Source: Actinopolymorpha rutila (GTDB lineage Bacteria > Actinomycetota > Actinomycetes > Propionibacteriales > Actinopolymorphaceae). Taken from it: a DNA stretch of 64,000 nt. Shown one piece after another: positions 51,843 through 60,070 of the stretch. Numbering within the stretch: position 1 is the first letter of the stretch; every line of letters starts with the position of its first letter. The notes beneath the pieces were generated by a model. That model ran no database searches and had not been told where the DNA came from. It saw only the letters and a list, made by a program, of their open reading frames with translations. The stretch lies in contig NZ_JACBZH010000001.1 of assembly GCF_013407855.1 (NCBI RefSeq), forward strand, positions 3,534,001 through 3,598,000, in the 5' to 3' direction. The position numbers and the translations under genes were made by a program.

Positions 51843-53564
51843 TCAGCCGGGCCAGTCCGGTCGCGGGAACGGGTTGTGCTCCAGCGGCCACCAGGACACG
51901 GGCTCGCTGCTCGCCATCGAGACCAGGAACAACGTCAGCGCGGCGAGGATCACCCCCGTCGCGACCAGCACGCCCCGGCGCCGGCCGACGACGCGGCGCA
52001 GGATCCGGCGGGAGCCCTCCTGGAGCCCTTCGCCGCGGATGCCCCACCAGGTCAGCGCGGCCACGACCAGCCCGGTGACCCCGCAGGCCAGGTCCCAGCG
52101 CGGGCGAATCGCTCCGACGTAGAAGAACAGGACCAGCACCGCCGCCAGGAACCCGGCGCCGATCAGCGCCGCGAAGACGGTGAGCGCGGTGACCCCCGCC
52201 GCCCGGACGACGTGCCAGGGCAGGACGGCCGCGGCGGCGAACGGATCCATCCGCCGGCGGCCTCGCTGGTGGCGACGGCGCTCGACGAACCCCGCCGAAC
52301 CCTGCACCGTCCACGCGACCAGCAGCCAGCCGACCAGCACCGCGAGCGCGCCGAACGGCACCACCGCCGCGAGCGCCCCGACGGTGAGGAAGCCGAGCCC
52401 GGTCACCACGCGGTACGACGACCGGGGCAGGCCCGAGTGGGAGGAGCGAGCGGCGGCGGGTTCGGCACCGTCCTCGCCGTCGGGGACGTCGGGATACCGG
52501 TCGCCGGCGTGGGTCTCGTCGTACCCGTCCGGCTCGTCGTCCTCCTGGTCGGTCAGGTCGTCGGCCGGCACGGCCGGGTAGACGGCGGTCCCGCCGGACG
52601 AGGCGTACGGGCCGTCGGCGTACGTCCCCACTGGTACGCCGGTGCCGAGGCGCACGGTCTGCGGGTGGTCGGGGTCGTCGGGTTCGTACGCCCCCGCCGG
52701 GTCGTACTCGTCGTCGTACCCATCGCCCGGATCCGGCGCGGGTGGCTCCTCCCCCGTCTCCAGCCAGCGCAGCAGCTGTGCCGACGTCGGGCGCTCGGCG
52801 GGGTTCTTCGCGAAGCTCCGGACGAGCACCGGCTCCAGCCACTCCGGGCAGCCGGCGAGGTCGGGGTCCTCGTGCAGGACGCGGTAGGCGACCGCCTCCA
52901 GCGGCCCGCGCCCGAACGGCGCCCGGCCGGTCGCGGCGTAGGCCACCGTGGCCGCCCAGGCGTGCACATCGGCGGCGCCGGTGACGTCGGCGCCGGTGAG
53001 GATCTCCGGCGCGACGTACCCGGGCGTGCCGTACACCAGGCCGGGCGTGGTCATCCGGGTGTCGTCGGCGATCTGGGCGATGCCGAAGTCGATCACCACG
53101 GCGATGCCGTCGGCCAGCAGGACGTTGCCCGGCTTCAGGTCGCGGTGCACCACGCCCGCGCCGTGGATCGAGCACAGCGCGTCGGCCAGGTCACCGGCCA
53201 GGTCGGCCAGCTCCGCCCCGGCCAGCGGGCCGTCGGCGTCGACCACCTGGTACAGCGCCGGCCCGGCCACGAAGTCGGTGACGAGGTACGGCGTGGCCGC
53301 CGCCACGTCGGCGTCGAGCACCTGGGCGACGTGCCGCCCGCGCACCCGGGCCAGCACCCTGGCCTCGCGCGCGAACCGGGCCCGGGACTCGCCGTCACCG
53401 GCGATGTGGGGGCGCAGGAGCTTGACCGCCACCACCCGGCCGCGGGGGTCGGTGGCCCGGTGGACCACACCCATGCCGCCCTCGCCGACCCGCTCGTGAA
53501 GCACGTAGCCGCCGAGTCGGGCCGACTCGACGGAGGTGGCTTGGTCGGCGAGGTCGCGTCGCAC
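51843..53564 (-). CDS. Serine/threonine protein kinase with a multi-pass membrane C-terminus
   Basis: A 573-residue Hanks-type kinase. The glycine loop is GEGGMGVV (28-35), ATP Lys48, catalytic HRDLKPGN (140-147), DFG at 159-161 and APE at 185-187. Residues ~280-375 form an acidic Asp/Tyr/Pro-rich linker, and the last ~190 residues have several hydrophobic segments, probably four or five membrane passes. No PASTA or other extracellular sensor is seen. It lies ~100 bp upstream of ruvC and may share its transcript. Confidence 0.9.
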   Translation of the reverse strand: MRRDLADQATSVESARLGGYVLHERVGEGGMGVVHRATDPRGRVVAVKLLRPHIAGDGESRARFAREARVLARVRGRHVAQVLDADVAAATPYLVTDFVAGPALYQVVDADGPLAGAELADLAGDLADALCSIHGAGVVHRDLKPGNVLLADGIAVVIDFGIAQIADDTRMTTPGLVYGTPGYVAPEILTGADVTGAADVHAWAATVAYAATGRAPFGRGPLEAVAYRVLHEDPDLAGCPEWLEPVLVRSFAKNPAERPTSAQLLRWLETGEEPPAPDPGDGYDDEYDPAGAYEPDDPDHPQTVRLGTGVPVGTYADGPYASSGGTAVYPAVPADDLTDQEDDEPDGYDETHAGDRYPDVPDGEDGAEPAAARSSHSGLPRSSYRVVTGLGFLTVGALAAVVPFGALAVLVGWLLVAWTVQGSAGFVERRRHQRGRRRMDPFAAAAVLPWHVVRAAGVTALTVFAALIGAGFLAAVLVLFFYVGAIRPRWDLACGVTGLVVAALTWWGIRGEGLQEGSRRILRRVVGRRRGVLVATGVILAALTLFLVSMASSEPVSWWPLEHNPFPRPDWPG

Positions 53565-53740
53565 GCCAACACGTTAACCGCCGCCGGTGGCCGATGTCGG
53601 GCGCAAGGTGCGACCGCGACCCTGACGAAACCCTGAGGTGGACCCGGAAACCGCCCGAAATCACCCGGTCGTACGACAAACCGCCGCCACGGCTTCGCGA
53701 GCAGGGACGGCGGCGATGCGTCGGGAAGGTGCTGAGACTG

Positions 53741-54502
53741 CTAGCCGACCTTCTCCATGATCTCGTCGGAGACGTCGAAGTTGGCGTAGACGTTCTGCAC
53801 GTCGTCGCAGTCCTCCAGCGCCTCGACCAGCCGGAAGACCTTCGGCGCGGTCTCCTCGTCCAGCGGCACGGTCACGCTGGGGACGAAGCTCGCGTCGGCG
53901 GAGTCGTAGTCGATCCCGGCGTCTCGCAGCGCGGAGCGCACGGCCACCAGGTCGGTCGGCTCGGAGATCACCTCGAACGCCTCGCCGAGGTCGTTGACCT
54001 CCTCGGCGCCGGCGTCGAGCACGGCGCCGAGCACGTCGTCCTCGCCGAGCTCGCGGCCCTCCTGCTCACGGGGGACGACCACGACGCCACGACGGCTGAA
54101 CATGTAGGACACGCTGCCCGCGTCGGCCATCGTCCCGCCGTTGCGGGTGGTGGCGGTGCGTACGTCACCGGCGGCGCGGTTGCGGTTGTCGGTGAGGCAC
54201 TCGATCAGGATCGCGACCCCGGCCGGTCCGTAGCCTTCGTACATGATCGTCTGGTAGTCCGCGCCCCCGGCCTCCAGGCCCGCGCCGCGCTTGACCGCGC
54301 GGTCGATGTTGTCGTTGGGGACCGAGGACTTCTTCGCCTTCTGGATGGCGTCGAAGAGCGTCGGGTTGCCGGCCGGGTCTCCCCCGCCCACCCTCGCGGC
54401 GACCTCGATGTTCTTGATCAGCTTCGCGAAGAGCTTGCCGCGCTTGGCGTCGACGACGGCCTTCTTGTGCTTCGTGGTCGCCCACTTGGAGTGGCCGGAC
54501 AT
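53741..54502 (-). CDS. yebC: YebC/PmpR family protein
   Basis: A 253-residue member of the YebC/TACO1 family, which acts on DNA-binding regulation or translation of proline-rich stretches depending on the homologue. It starts [28 protein letters not shown] and has [26 protein letters not shown]. In actinobacteria it is often next to ruvC and pdxT, as here. It follows pdxT by six bases. Confidence 0.94.
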   Translation of the reverse strand: MSGHSKWATTKHKKAVVDAKRGKLFAKLIKNIEVAARVGGGDPAGNPTLFDAIQKAKKSSVPNDNIDRAVKRGAGLEAGGADYQTIMYEGYGPAGVAILIECLTDNRNRAAGDVRTATTRNGGTMADAGSVSYMFSRRGVVVVPREQEGRELGEDDVLGAVLDAGAEEVNDLGEAFEVISEPTDLVAVRSALRDAGIDYDSADASFVPSVTVPLDEETAPKVFRLVEALEDCDDVQNVYANFDVSDEIMEKVG

Positions 54503-54508
54503 GGCGGG

Positions 54509-55123
54509 CTACGCCTCCTTCACGAGTTCGACGAAGAAACGGTGGATGCGCGCGTCGCCGGCAAGCTCGGGATGGAAGGCCGTGGCGAGCAGGCGACCCT
54601 GGCGGACCGCCACGATCCTACCGGCGGCCGGACCGGAGGCGACGCGGGCGAGCACCTCGGCACCGGCGCCGACCGACTCCACCCACGGTGCCCTTATGAA
54701 CACCGCGTGGTACGGCAGGGGCTGCGGGCTCGGGTCGATGGCGTCCAGCGGCACGTCGGCCTCGAACGAGTCGACCTGACGGCCGAACGCGTTGCGGCGT
54801 ACGGTCACGTCGATCCCGCCGACTGTCTGCTGGCCCTCGATGCCGTCCTGGATCCGGTCGGCCAGCATGATCATCCCCGCGCAGGTGCCGAACGCCGGCA
54901 TGCCGGCGGCCACCCGCTTGCGCAGCGGCTCGAGCAGTTCGAACGCCGCCGCCAGCTTGAACATCGTGGTCGACTCCCCACCCGGCACGACCAGGGCGTC
55001 GACGGCGAGGAGCTCCTCGGGCCTGCGGACGTTCACCGGCTTCGCGCCGGACTCCGCCAGCATCCGGTGGTGTTCGCGGACGTCGCCCTGCAGGGCGAGA
55101 ATGCCGATGGTGGGTTCGCTCAC
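54509..55123 (-). CDS. pdxT: Pyridoxal 5'-phosphate synthase glutaminase subunit
   Basis: Supplies ammonia to PdxS for PLP synthesis. The 204 residues have the class I glutaminase triad: Cys in [10 protein letters not shown], His and Glu in [10 protein letters not shown], and the PGGESTTM oxyanion segment. It lies 182 bp downstream of pdxS, separated by a terminator-like hairpin. Confidence 0.95.
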   Translation of the reverse strand: MSEPTIGILALQGDVREHHRMLAESGAKPVNVRRPEELLAVDALVVPGGESTTMFKLAAAFELLEPLRKRVAAGMPAFGTCAGMIMLADRIQDGIEGQQTVGGIDVTVRRNAFGRQVDSFEADVPLDAIDPSPQPLPYHAVFIRAPWVESVGAGAEVLARVASGPAAGRIVAVRQGRLLATAFHPELAGDARIHRFFVELVKEA

Positions 55124-55264
55124 TGGGTTCCTTGCGCGCTCGGGGCACAGTCAGGGGCACACTTCTGGGCAAAGTCCCAGTCTACGAGGGCGGCCCAACC
55201 TCCCCGAGCCGTGCCGAGTCGTACCGACCCGGAGCCAATCCGATCCAACGCTCGCGGACGTGCA

Positions 55265-55293
55265 GAGGGGCGCCGACGACGCCGGCGCCCCTC
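55265..55293 (-). terminator. Stem-loop after pdxS
   Basis: An 11-bp perfect stem (GAGGGGCGCCG / CGGCGCCCCTC) with a 7-nt loop begins 12 bp after the pdxS stop. It lacks a U-run and may only partly stop transcription into pdxT. Confidence 0.6.
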
Positions 55294-55305
55294 ACACGTG
55301 CGTGG

Positions 55306-56241
55306 TCACCAACCGCGGGTGGCGAGCCGCTCGCTCTCGGGAAGATCGCGGACGTTCAGGCCGACCATCGCCTCGCCGAGGCCCCGGGACACCTTCGCCA
55401 CCACGTCGGGGTCGTCGTGGAAGGTGGTCGCCTTCACGATCGCCTCGGCCCGTTTGGACGGGTCACCGGACTTGAAGATGCCGGAGCCGACGAAGACGCC
55501 CTCGGCGCCGAGCTGCATCATCATCGCCGCGTCGGCCGGGGTGGCGATGCCGCCGGCGGTGAACAGAACGACCGGCAGCTTGCCGGCGCGGGCCACCTCC
55601 TGCACCAGGTCGTAGGGCGCGCGCAGCTCCTTCGCGGCGACGAACAGCTCCTCGTCGTCGAGCGTGGCGAGCCGGCGGATCTCGGCGCGGATGGACCGCA
55701 TGTGGCGGGTGGCCTCGACGACGTTGCCGGTGCCGGCCTCGCCCTTGGAACGGATCATCGCCGCACCCTCGGACAGGCGGCGGAGCGCCTCGCCGAGGTT
55801 GGTGGCACCGCACACGAACGGAACGGTGAACGCCCACTTGTCGATGTGGTGCGCCTCGTCGGCGGGGGTGAGGACCTCGGACTCGTCCACGTAGTCGACG
55901 CCGATCGCCTGCAGGACCTGGGCCTCGACGAAGTGGCCGATGCGGGCCTTGGCCATCACCGGGATGGAGACCGCGCTGATGATCCCGTCGATCATGTCGG
56001 GGTCGCTCATCCGGGCCACGCCGCCCTGCACCCGGATGTCGGCGGGAACCCGCTCGAGTGCCATCACCGCGACGGCGCCGGCGTCCTCGGCGATCTTCGC
56101 CTGTTCGGGCGTGACCACATCCATGATCACCCCGCCCTTGAGCATCTCCGCCATGCCGCGCTTGACCTTGGCGGTCCCGGTGACGGGCGCGGTCGTGGGC
56201 CGGCTGGTGGCGTCGGTGGGTGTGGACTGTGCTTCGGTCAC
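55306..56241 (-). CDS. pdxS: Pyridoxal 5'-phosphate synthase synthase subunit
   Basis: Forms PLP from ribose 5-phosphate, glyceraldehyde 3-phosphate and ammonia. The 311-residue TIM barrel has [18 protein letters not shown] (Lys that binds the sugar), ERVPADIR, and the second Lys in [13 protein letters not shown]. The first ~22 residues are Thr/Ala-rich and non-conserved. The GTG start has GAGG seven bases upstream. Confidence 0.96.
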   Translation of the reverse strand: MTEAQSTPTDATSRPTTAPVTGTAKVKRGMAEMLKGGVIMDVVTPEQAKIAEDAGAVAVMALERVPADIRVQGGVARMSDPDMIDGIISAVSIPVMAKARIGHFVEAQVLQAIGVDYVDESEVLTPADEAHHIDKWAFTVPFVCGATNLGEALRRLSEGAAMIRSKGEAGTGNVVEATRHMRSIRAEIRRLATLDDEELFVAAKELRAPYDLVQEVARAGKLPVVLFTAGGIATPADAAMMMQLGAEGVFVGSGIFKSGDPSKRAEAIVKATTFHDDPDVVAKVSRGLGEAMVGLNVRDLPESERLATRGW

Positions 56242-56322
56242 TGTCTACCTCGCGAGAATGGGCACGGAACGGCACATCCATGGTAGGCGACCGCGCGTGA
56301 CGTTCCGCCGCGTGGCGGGTGA

Positions 56323-56856
56323 TCAGGGCTCGAGACCGGCCGGTGGGGTGACGTCCATCTCCACCGTGGTGGGCATCCGCGCGTGCCCGGCCAGCCGGAA
56401 CCACCGGACCAGCCGGCGGCCGCGCAGGGCGCGGGTGCTGGCCACGGTGTCGTTGTGGAACCTCCGGGCCATCTCCACCCGCCGGCAGGCCGCGCCGAGT
56501 TCGGCGAGGAGCTCCGCGGCACCGGGTTCGGCGGCGATCTCCTGGCTGGTCTCCACGTCGGGGAACACCACCGCCAGCGCCTTGGACAGGTCCGAGCCCG
56601 CGAGCTCGCGTTCCTCCTCGTCGTCGGCGGCGCTGGAGCGCTGGGCGGCGTCGATCACCAGCAGCGAGGTGGCCGGGTCGAGCATGCCGGACGTCGCGAC
56701 CTCCAGCGCGATCGCCGCCCGGCGGAACAGCTGGGCCTCCAGGACCGCCCCGGCCGCGTCCAGCCGGGCGTGCAGCCGGTCGATCCGTCCGGCCGTCCAG
56801 GAGAGGTAGACCCCGGCCACCGCGAGGACGGCCAGGACGAGCAGCAGCCAGTTCAA
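56323..56856 (-). CDS. LemA-like small membrane protein
   Basis: A 177-residue protein with one N-terminal membrane segment (~2-18) and an all-helical body; the segment RRVEMARRFHNDTVASTRALRGRRLVRWFRLAG resembles the LemA family consensus (ARRFYNDAVRxYN). It starts with TTG at 56856, with a GAGGG-like site upstream. Function unknown. It is kept between the PIM genes and pdxS in several actinobacteria. Confidence 0.7.
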   Translation of the reverse strand: MNWLLLVLAVLAVAGVYLSWTAGRIDRLHARLDAAGAVLEAQLFRRAAIALEVATSGMLDPATSLLVIDAAQRSSAADDEEERELAGSDLSKALAVVFPDVETSQEIAAEPGAAELLAELGAACRRVEMARRFHNDTVASTRALRGRRLVRWFRLAGHARMPTTVEMDVTPPAGLEP

Positions 56857-56893
56857 AGGACCCTCACCCCACCCTCAGCGGACCCCACCGAAC

Positions 56894-58060
56894 TCACCGG
56901 ACCTTTCCGCCCGGCCGGACTCCGCGACCCCGGTCGTCGGCCTCGCCGACACCGGGGTAGCCCGCGGCCACCATCTCGTACACCGAGACGATCTCCTTGG
57001 CGACGCTGCTCCAGTCGTAGCGGCGGACCGCGACCCGGGCGGCCTCCCGCAACCGGTCCCGGAAGGCCGCGTCCCGCAGCAGCTCCAGCGCGCCGGTGGC
57101 CAGGTCGTCGCTGTCGCCGACCTCGAACAGCCGGCCGAGCCGGCCGCCGTCCACCACCAGCCGGAACGCATCGAGGTCGCTGGCGAGCACCGGCGCGCCG
57201 GCCGCCATCGCCTCCACCAGCACGATGCCGAACGACTCACCGCCGGTCTGCGGCGCGACGTACACCTGCGAGCTGGCGAACATGTCGGCCTTGCCCTCGT
57301 CGTCGATCCGGCCGAGGAACGTCACCGCGTCCCGGCACTCGGCGGGCAGGCCGGAGCGGACCTCCTCGACGTCACCGGGGCCGGCGACCAGCAGGCGTAC
57401 GCCGGGCCGGGCCCGCCAGATCGCCGGGAACGCCCGCAGCAGGACGGCCAGGCCCTTGCGCGGCTCGTCCAGGCGGCCGAGGAAGCACATCGTGCCGCCC
57501 TCTCCCTGCCACTCCGGCCGAGGGCGCGCGCGGGCGAACCGGTCCACGAACAGGCCGTTCGGGATCACCACGGGCTCCCCGCCCAGGTGCTGGACGAGGG
57601 TGGCCCGGGCGGGCTCGCTCACCGCGATCCGGGCGCTGATCTTCTCCAGGGCCGGGCGCAGGACCGACGAGGCGACGCTCATCATCCGCGACCGCGGCAT
57701 TGCGGTGTGGAAGGTGCCGACGATGGGACCGACCGCCGACCACAGCGCGAGCAGCGACAGCGACGGGGTGGCCGGCTCGTGGATGTGCAGGACGTCGAAC
57801 TGCCCGTCGCGGATCCAGCGGCGCACCCTGGCCGCCGACACCGGGCCGAACGCCAGCCGGGCCACCGAGCCGTTGTACGGCACCGGGACCGCCCGGCCCG
57901 CCGGTACGACGTACGGCGGGACCGGTGTGTCGTCGTCGGCGGGCGCGAGCACGGACACGGCGTGCCCCTCGGCGAGCAGGACCTCGGCCAGGTCGCGGAC
58001 GTGGTTCTGCACCCCGCCGGGTGCGTCCAGCGAGTAGGGGCAGACGATGCCGACCCGCAT
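56894..58060 (-). CDS. pimA: Phosphatidylinositol mannosyltransferase (PimA-like GT4)
   Basis: Expected to add the first mannose from GDP-mannose to phosphatidylinositol. The 388 residues form a GT-B fold: MRVGIVCPYSLDAPGGVQNHV with the nucleotide-side glycine loop, FLGRLDEPRKG, and the ESFGIVLVEAMAAGAPV signature of GT4 enzymes. The ATG at 58060 overlaps the acyltransferase stop by one base (TGATG). Cluster context (pgsA, acyltransferase) supports the assignment. Confidence 0.88.
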   Translation of the reverse strand: MRVGIVCPYSLDAPGGVQNHVRDLAEVLLAEGHAVSVLAPADDDTPVPPYVVPAGRAVPVPYNGSVARLAFGPVSAARVRRWIRDGQFDVLHIHEPATPSLSLLALWSAVGPIVGTFHTAMPRSRMMSVASSVLRPALEKISARIAVSEPARATLVQHLGGEPVVIPNGLFVDRFARARPRPEWQGEGGTMCFLGRLDEPRKGLAVLLRAFPAIWRARPGVRLLVAGPGDVEEVRSGLPAECRDAVTFLGRIDDEGKADMFASSQVYVAPQTGGESFGIVLVEAMAAGAPVLASDLDAFRLVVDGGRLGRLFEVGDSDDLATGALELLRDAAFRDRLREAARVAVRRYDWSSVAKEIVSVYEMVAAGYPGVGEADDRGRGVRPGGKVR

Positions 58061-59094
58061 CAGCGCCTCCGGTCGAGGTCCGCGCGGTGGGCGGGTTCGA
58101 GGTCGGCGATCCACAGCCGCTGCAGCATGTGCCAGTCCTGTGGGTGCTCGGCGATCCCGGCGGCGAAGGCGTCGGCGATCTGCTGGGTGAGGTCGCGGAT
58201 GGCCTGCCGGGAGCCGGGCGGCGCGGCGACCGCCGGGTGGAAGCGCACGTGCATGGTGGGTCCGTCGTACCACAGCGTGACCGGCAGCAGGATGGCGCCG
58301 GTCCGCAGCGCCAGCGCCGCGGGGCCGGCGGGCATCCGGGTGCGTTCGCCGAAGAAGTCGACCTCGACGCCGCGGGCGGACAGGTCGCGGTCGGCGACCA
58401 GGCAGACGAGGCCGCCCTCCCGCAGCCGGTCGGCGAGCACTCGCATCGGGTCCGGCCCGCCGGTGGCGGCGAGCACCTGGATGCCGAGCGCGGCGCGGTA
58501 GGCGACGAAGCGGTCGTACAGGCGTTCGGGGCGTACGCGTTCGGCGACCGTGGTCACCGGCGCGCCGTTGGCGGCGGCCCACGCGCCCGCGAAGTCCCAG
58601 TTGCCCATGTGCGGGAGCGGGGCCACCACGCCCCTGCCGGACCGCATCGCCGCCCAGAACTCGTCCTCGCCGTGGGTGACGACCGCGCCCCTGATGTCGT
58701 CCGGGCCGAGGTCGGGCAGCCGGAACGCCTCGCACCAGTAGCGGAAGTACGACCGCATGCCGGCCCGGGACAGCCGCCGGAGCTCCTCGGGGCCGGCGTC
58801 GGGGCGTACCCGGGCGAGGTTGTGTTCCAGGCGCCGCACGCCCTTGAGCCGGCGCCGCCAGACGAGGTCGGCGCCGAGGCGGAGCAGGCCGTACGCGGCG
58901 GGCGCGGGCAGCAGGCGCAGGACCTTCCAGCCGGCGGCGTAGGCGCGGTAGCTCGCGGCGTACTTCAGGCGGAGCGGGAACGACAGGCGGTCGGCCGTAC
59001 GACTCTCGGCGGCAGGACTGTCGGCGGGGTGACGCTCGGTGTGCTGACGGTCTCGGCCCGGGTCCTCGGCGGCGGGCCGGCCGGCTGCGATCAC
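58060..59094 (-). CDS. patA: Phosphatidylinositol mannoside acyltransferase (PatA-like)
   Basis: A 344-residue member of the lysophospholipid acyltransferase group (HtrB-like), expected to acylate the mannose of PIM1. The catalytic HxxxxD is HMGNWD in PLPHMGNWDFAG. Residues 1-35 are polar and variable. The GTG at 59094 has GGGAGG four bases upstream and overlaps the synthase gene stop by four bases. Confidence 0.87.
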   Translation of the reverse strand: MIAAGRPAAEDPGRDRQHTERHPADSPAAESRTADRLSFPLRLKYAASYRAYAAGWKVLRLLPAPAAYGLLRLGADLVWRRRLKGVRRLEHNLARVRPDAGPEELRRLSRAGMRSYFRYWCEAFRLPDLGPDDIRGAVVTHGEDEFWAAMRSGRGVVAPLPHMGNWDFAGAWAAANGAPVTTVAERVRPERLYDRFVAYRAALGIQVLAATGGPDPMRVLADRLREGGLVCLVADRDLSARGVEVDFFGERTRMPAGPAALALRTGAILLPVTLWYDGPTMHVRFHPAVAAPPGSRQAIRDLTQQIADAFAAGIAEHPQDWHMLQRLWIADLEPAHRADLDRRR

Positions 59095-59813
59095 CGGGCC
59101 TCCCTTTCCGCGCCCGGCCGCTCGGTGCCCGACCCGGTGGCGGTCCCACCCGTCGTGGCGCCGCGAGCGCCCTGACCCGAGCCCTGGTCCGAGCCCTGAC
59201 CCGACCCACGCTCGTTCGCCAGCGCCTGTGCGCGCACCGCGAGGATCCGCTGTACGACGGTCACCGTGCTCGCGACCGCCAGCAGGCACAGGACGGCCGG
59301 CAGCAGGAACGGCACACCGAGTCCGGCGAGGCCGGTGGCCACCAGGACGGCGACCAGCCGGTCGGCGCGCTCGGCGATGCCGACGTTGGCGGTCATGCCC
59401 AGGCTCTCCGCCCTGGCCTTGGCGTACGACGTGACGTTGCCCATCACCAGGTCGTAGAGCGCCACGCAGGCGAGCCAGAAACTGTTGCCGCCGCCGGCGA
59501 ACCACAGCGTCAGGCCGCCGAACACCGCGGCGTCACCGATCCGGTCCAGGGTGGAGTCGAGGAACGCGCCCCACTTCGACGACCGCTTCGACATCCGGGC
59601 CATCAGCCCGTCGATCATGTCGGAGAACACGAAGACGGTGATGAACACCGTCCCCCAGAAGAGCACTCCGCGCGGGTAGAAGGCGAGCGCGCCGACGCAC
59701 ACCCCGGCGGTGCCGACCACGGTGACGATGTCCGGACCGATGCCGACACGCAGGAAGAAGCGCGCGACCGGGGTCAGTACTCGTAGCCAGAACTGGTGGA
59801 ACCTTCGCAACAT
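59091..59813 (-). CDS. pgsA: Phosphatidylinositol phosphate synthase (CDP-alcohol phosphatidyltransferase)
   Basis: A 240-residue membrane enzyme that transfers CDP-diacylglycerol to inositol phosphate. The family motif is complete: D-x2-D-G-x2-A-R ... G-x3-D-x3-D in DMIDGLMARMSKRSSKWG then AFLDSTLDRIGD. About six membrane segments. The C-terminal ~45 residues are Gly/Ser/Gln/Thr-rich and non-conserved. The ATG at 59813 begins MLRRFHQFW; an open frame goes further upstream but over repeats. Confidence 0.88.
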   Translation of the reverse strand: MLRRFHQFWLRVLTPVARFFLRVGIGPDIVTVVGTAGVCVGALAFYPRGVLFWGTVFITVFVFSDMIDGLMARMSKRSSKWGAFLDSTLDRIGDAAVFGGLTLWFAGGGNSFWLACVALYDLVMGNVTSYAKARAESLGMTANVGIAERADRLVAVLVATGLAGLGVPFLLPAVLCLLAVASTVTVVQRILAVRAQALANERGSGQGSDQGSGQGARGATTGGTATGSGTERPGAEREAR

Positions 59814-59860
59814 GTGGGGGCAGCCCGCTCGCTCGCTCGGTGACCTGGTCGTCCGTCTGC

Positions 59861-59916
59861 GTCTCGTCTGGGTCCGGGTCTGTGTCCGGTCTGGTTCCAG
59901 TCCGGGTCCGGGTTCG
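59861..59916. repeat. Imperfect GTCCGGG-type short repeats upstream of pgsA
   Basis: Variants of GTC(T/C)GGGTCCGG occur several times in tandem in the 257-bp gap between divergent pgsA and the EF-G paralogue. Low complexity; probably in the 5' leader of pgsA mRNA or promoter-proximal. TAGCAT on the minus strand at 59929-59934 could be a -10 box. Confidence 0.4.
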
Positions 59917-60070
59917 CAAGACGCGCCGATGCTACTCAGCGCGGGGGGCTTGTGCGCTGGCCGGGCCGGGTGAAAGGTGGAAAACCACATGTCAGGGCGC
60001 CGTCACGGACGGCAGCCGTCCGGGCGCGTCCGGCTGTACCCACAGCACGCGCGCGCAAGGAGGCGTCGCC

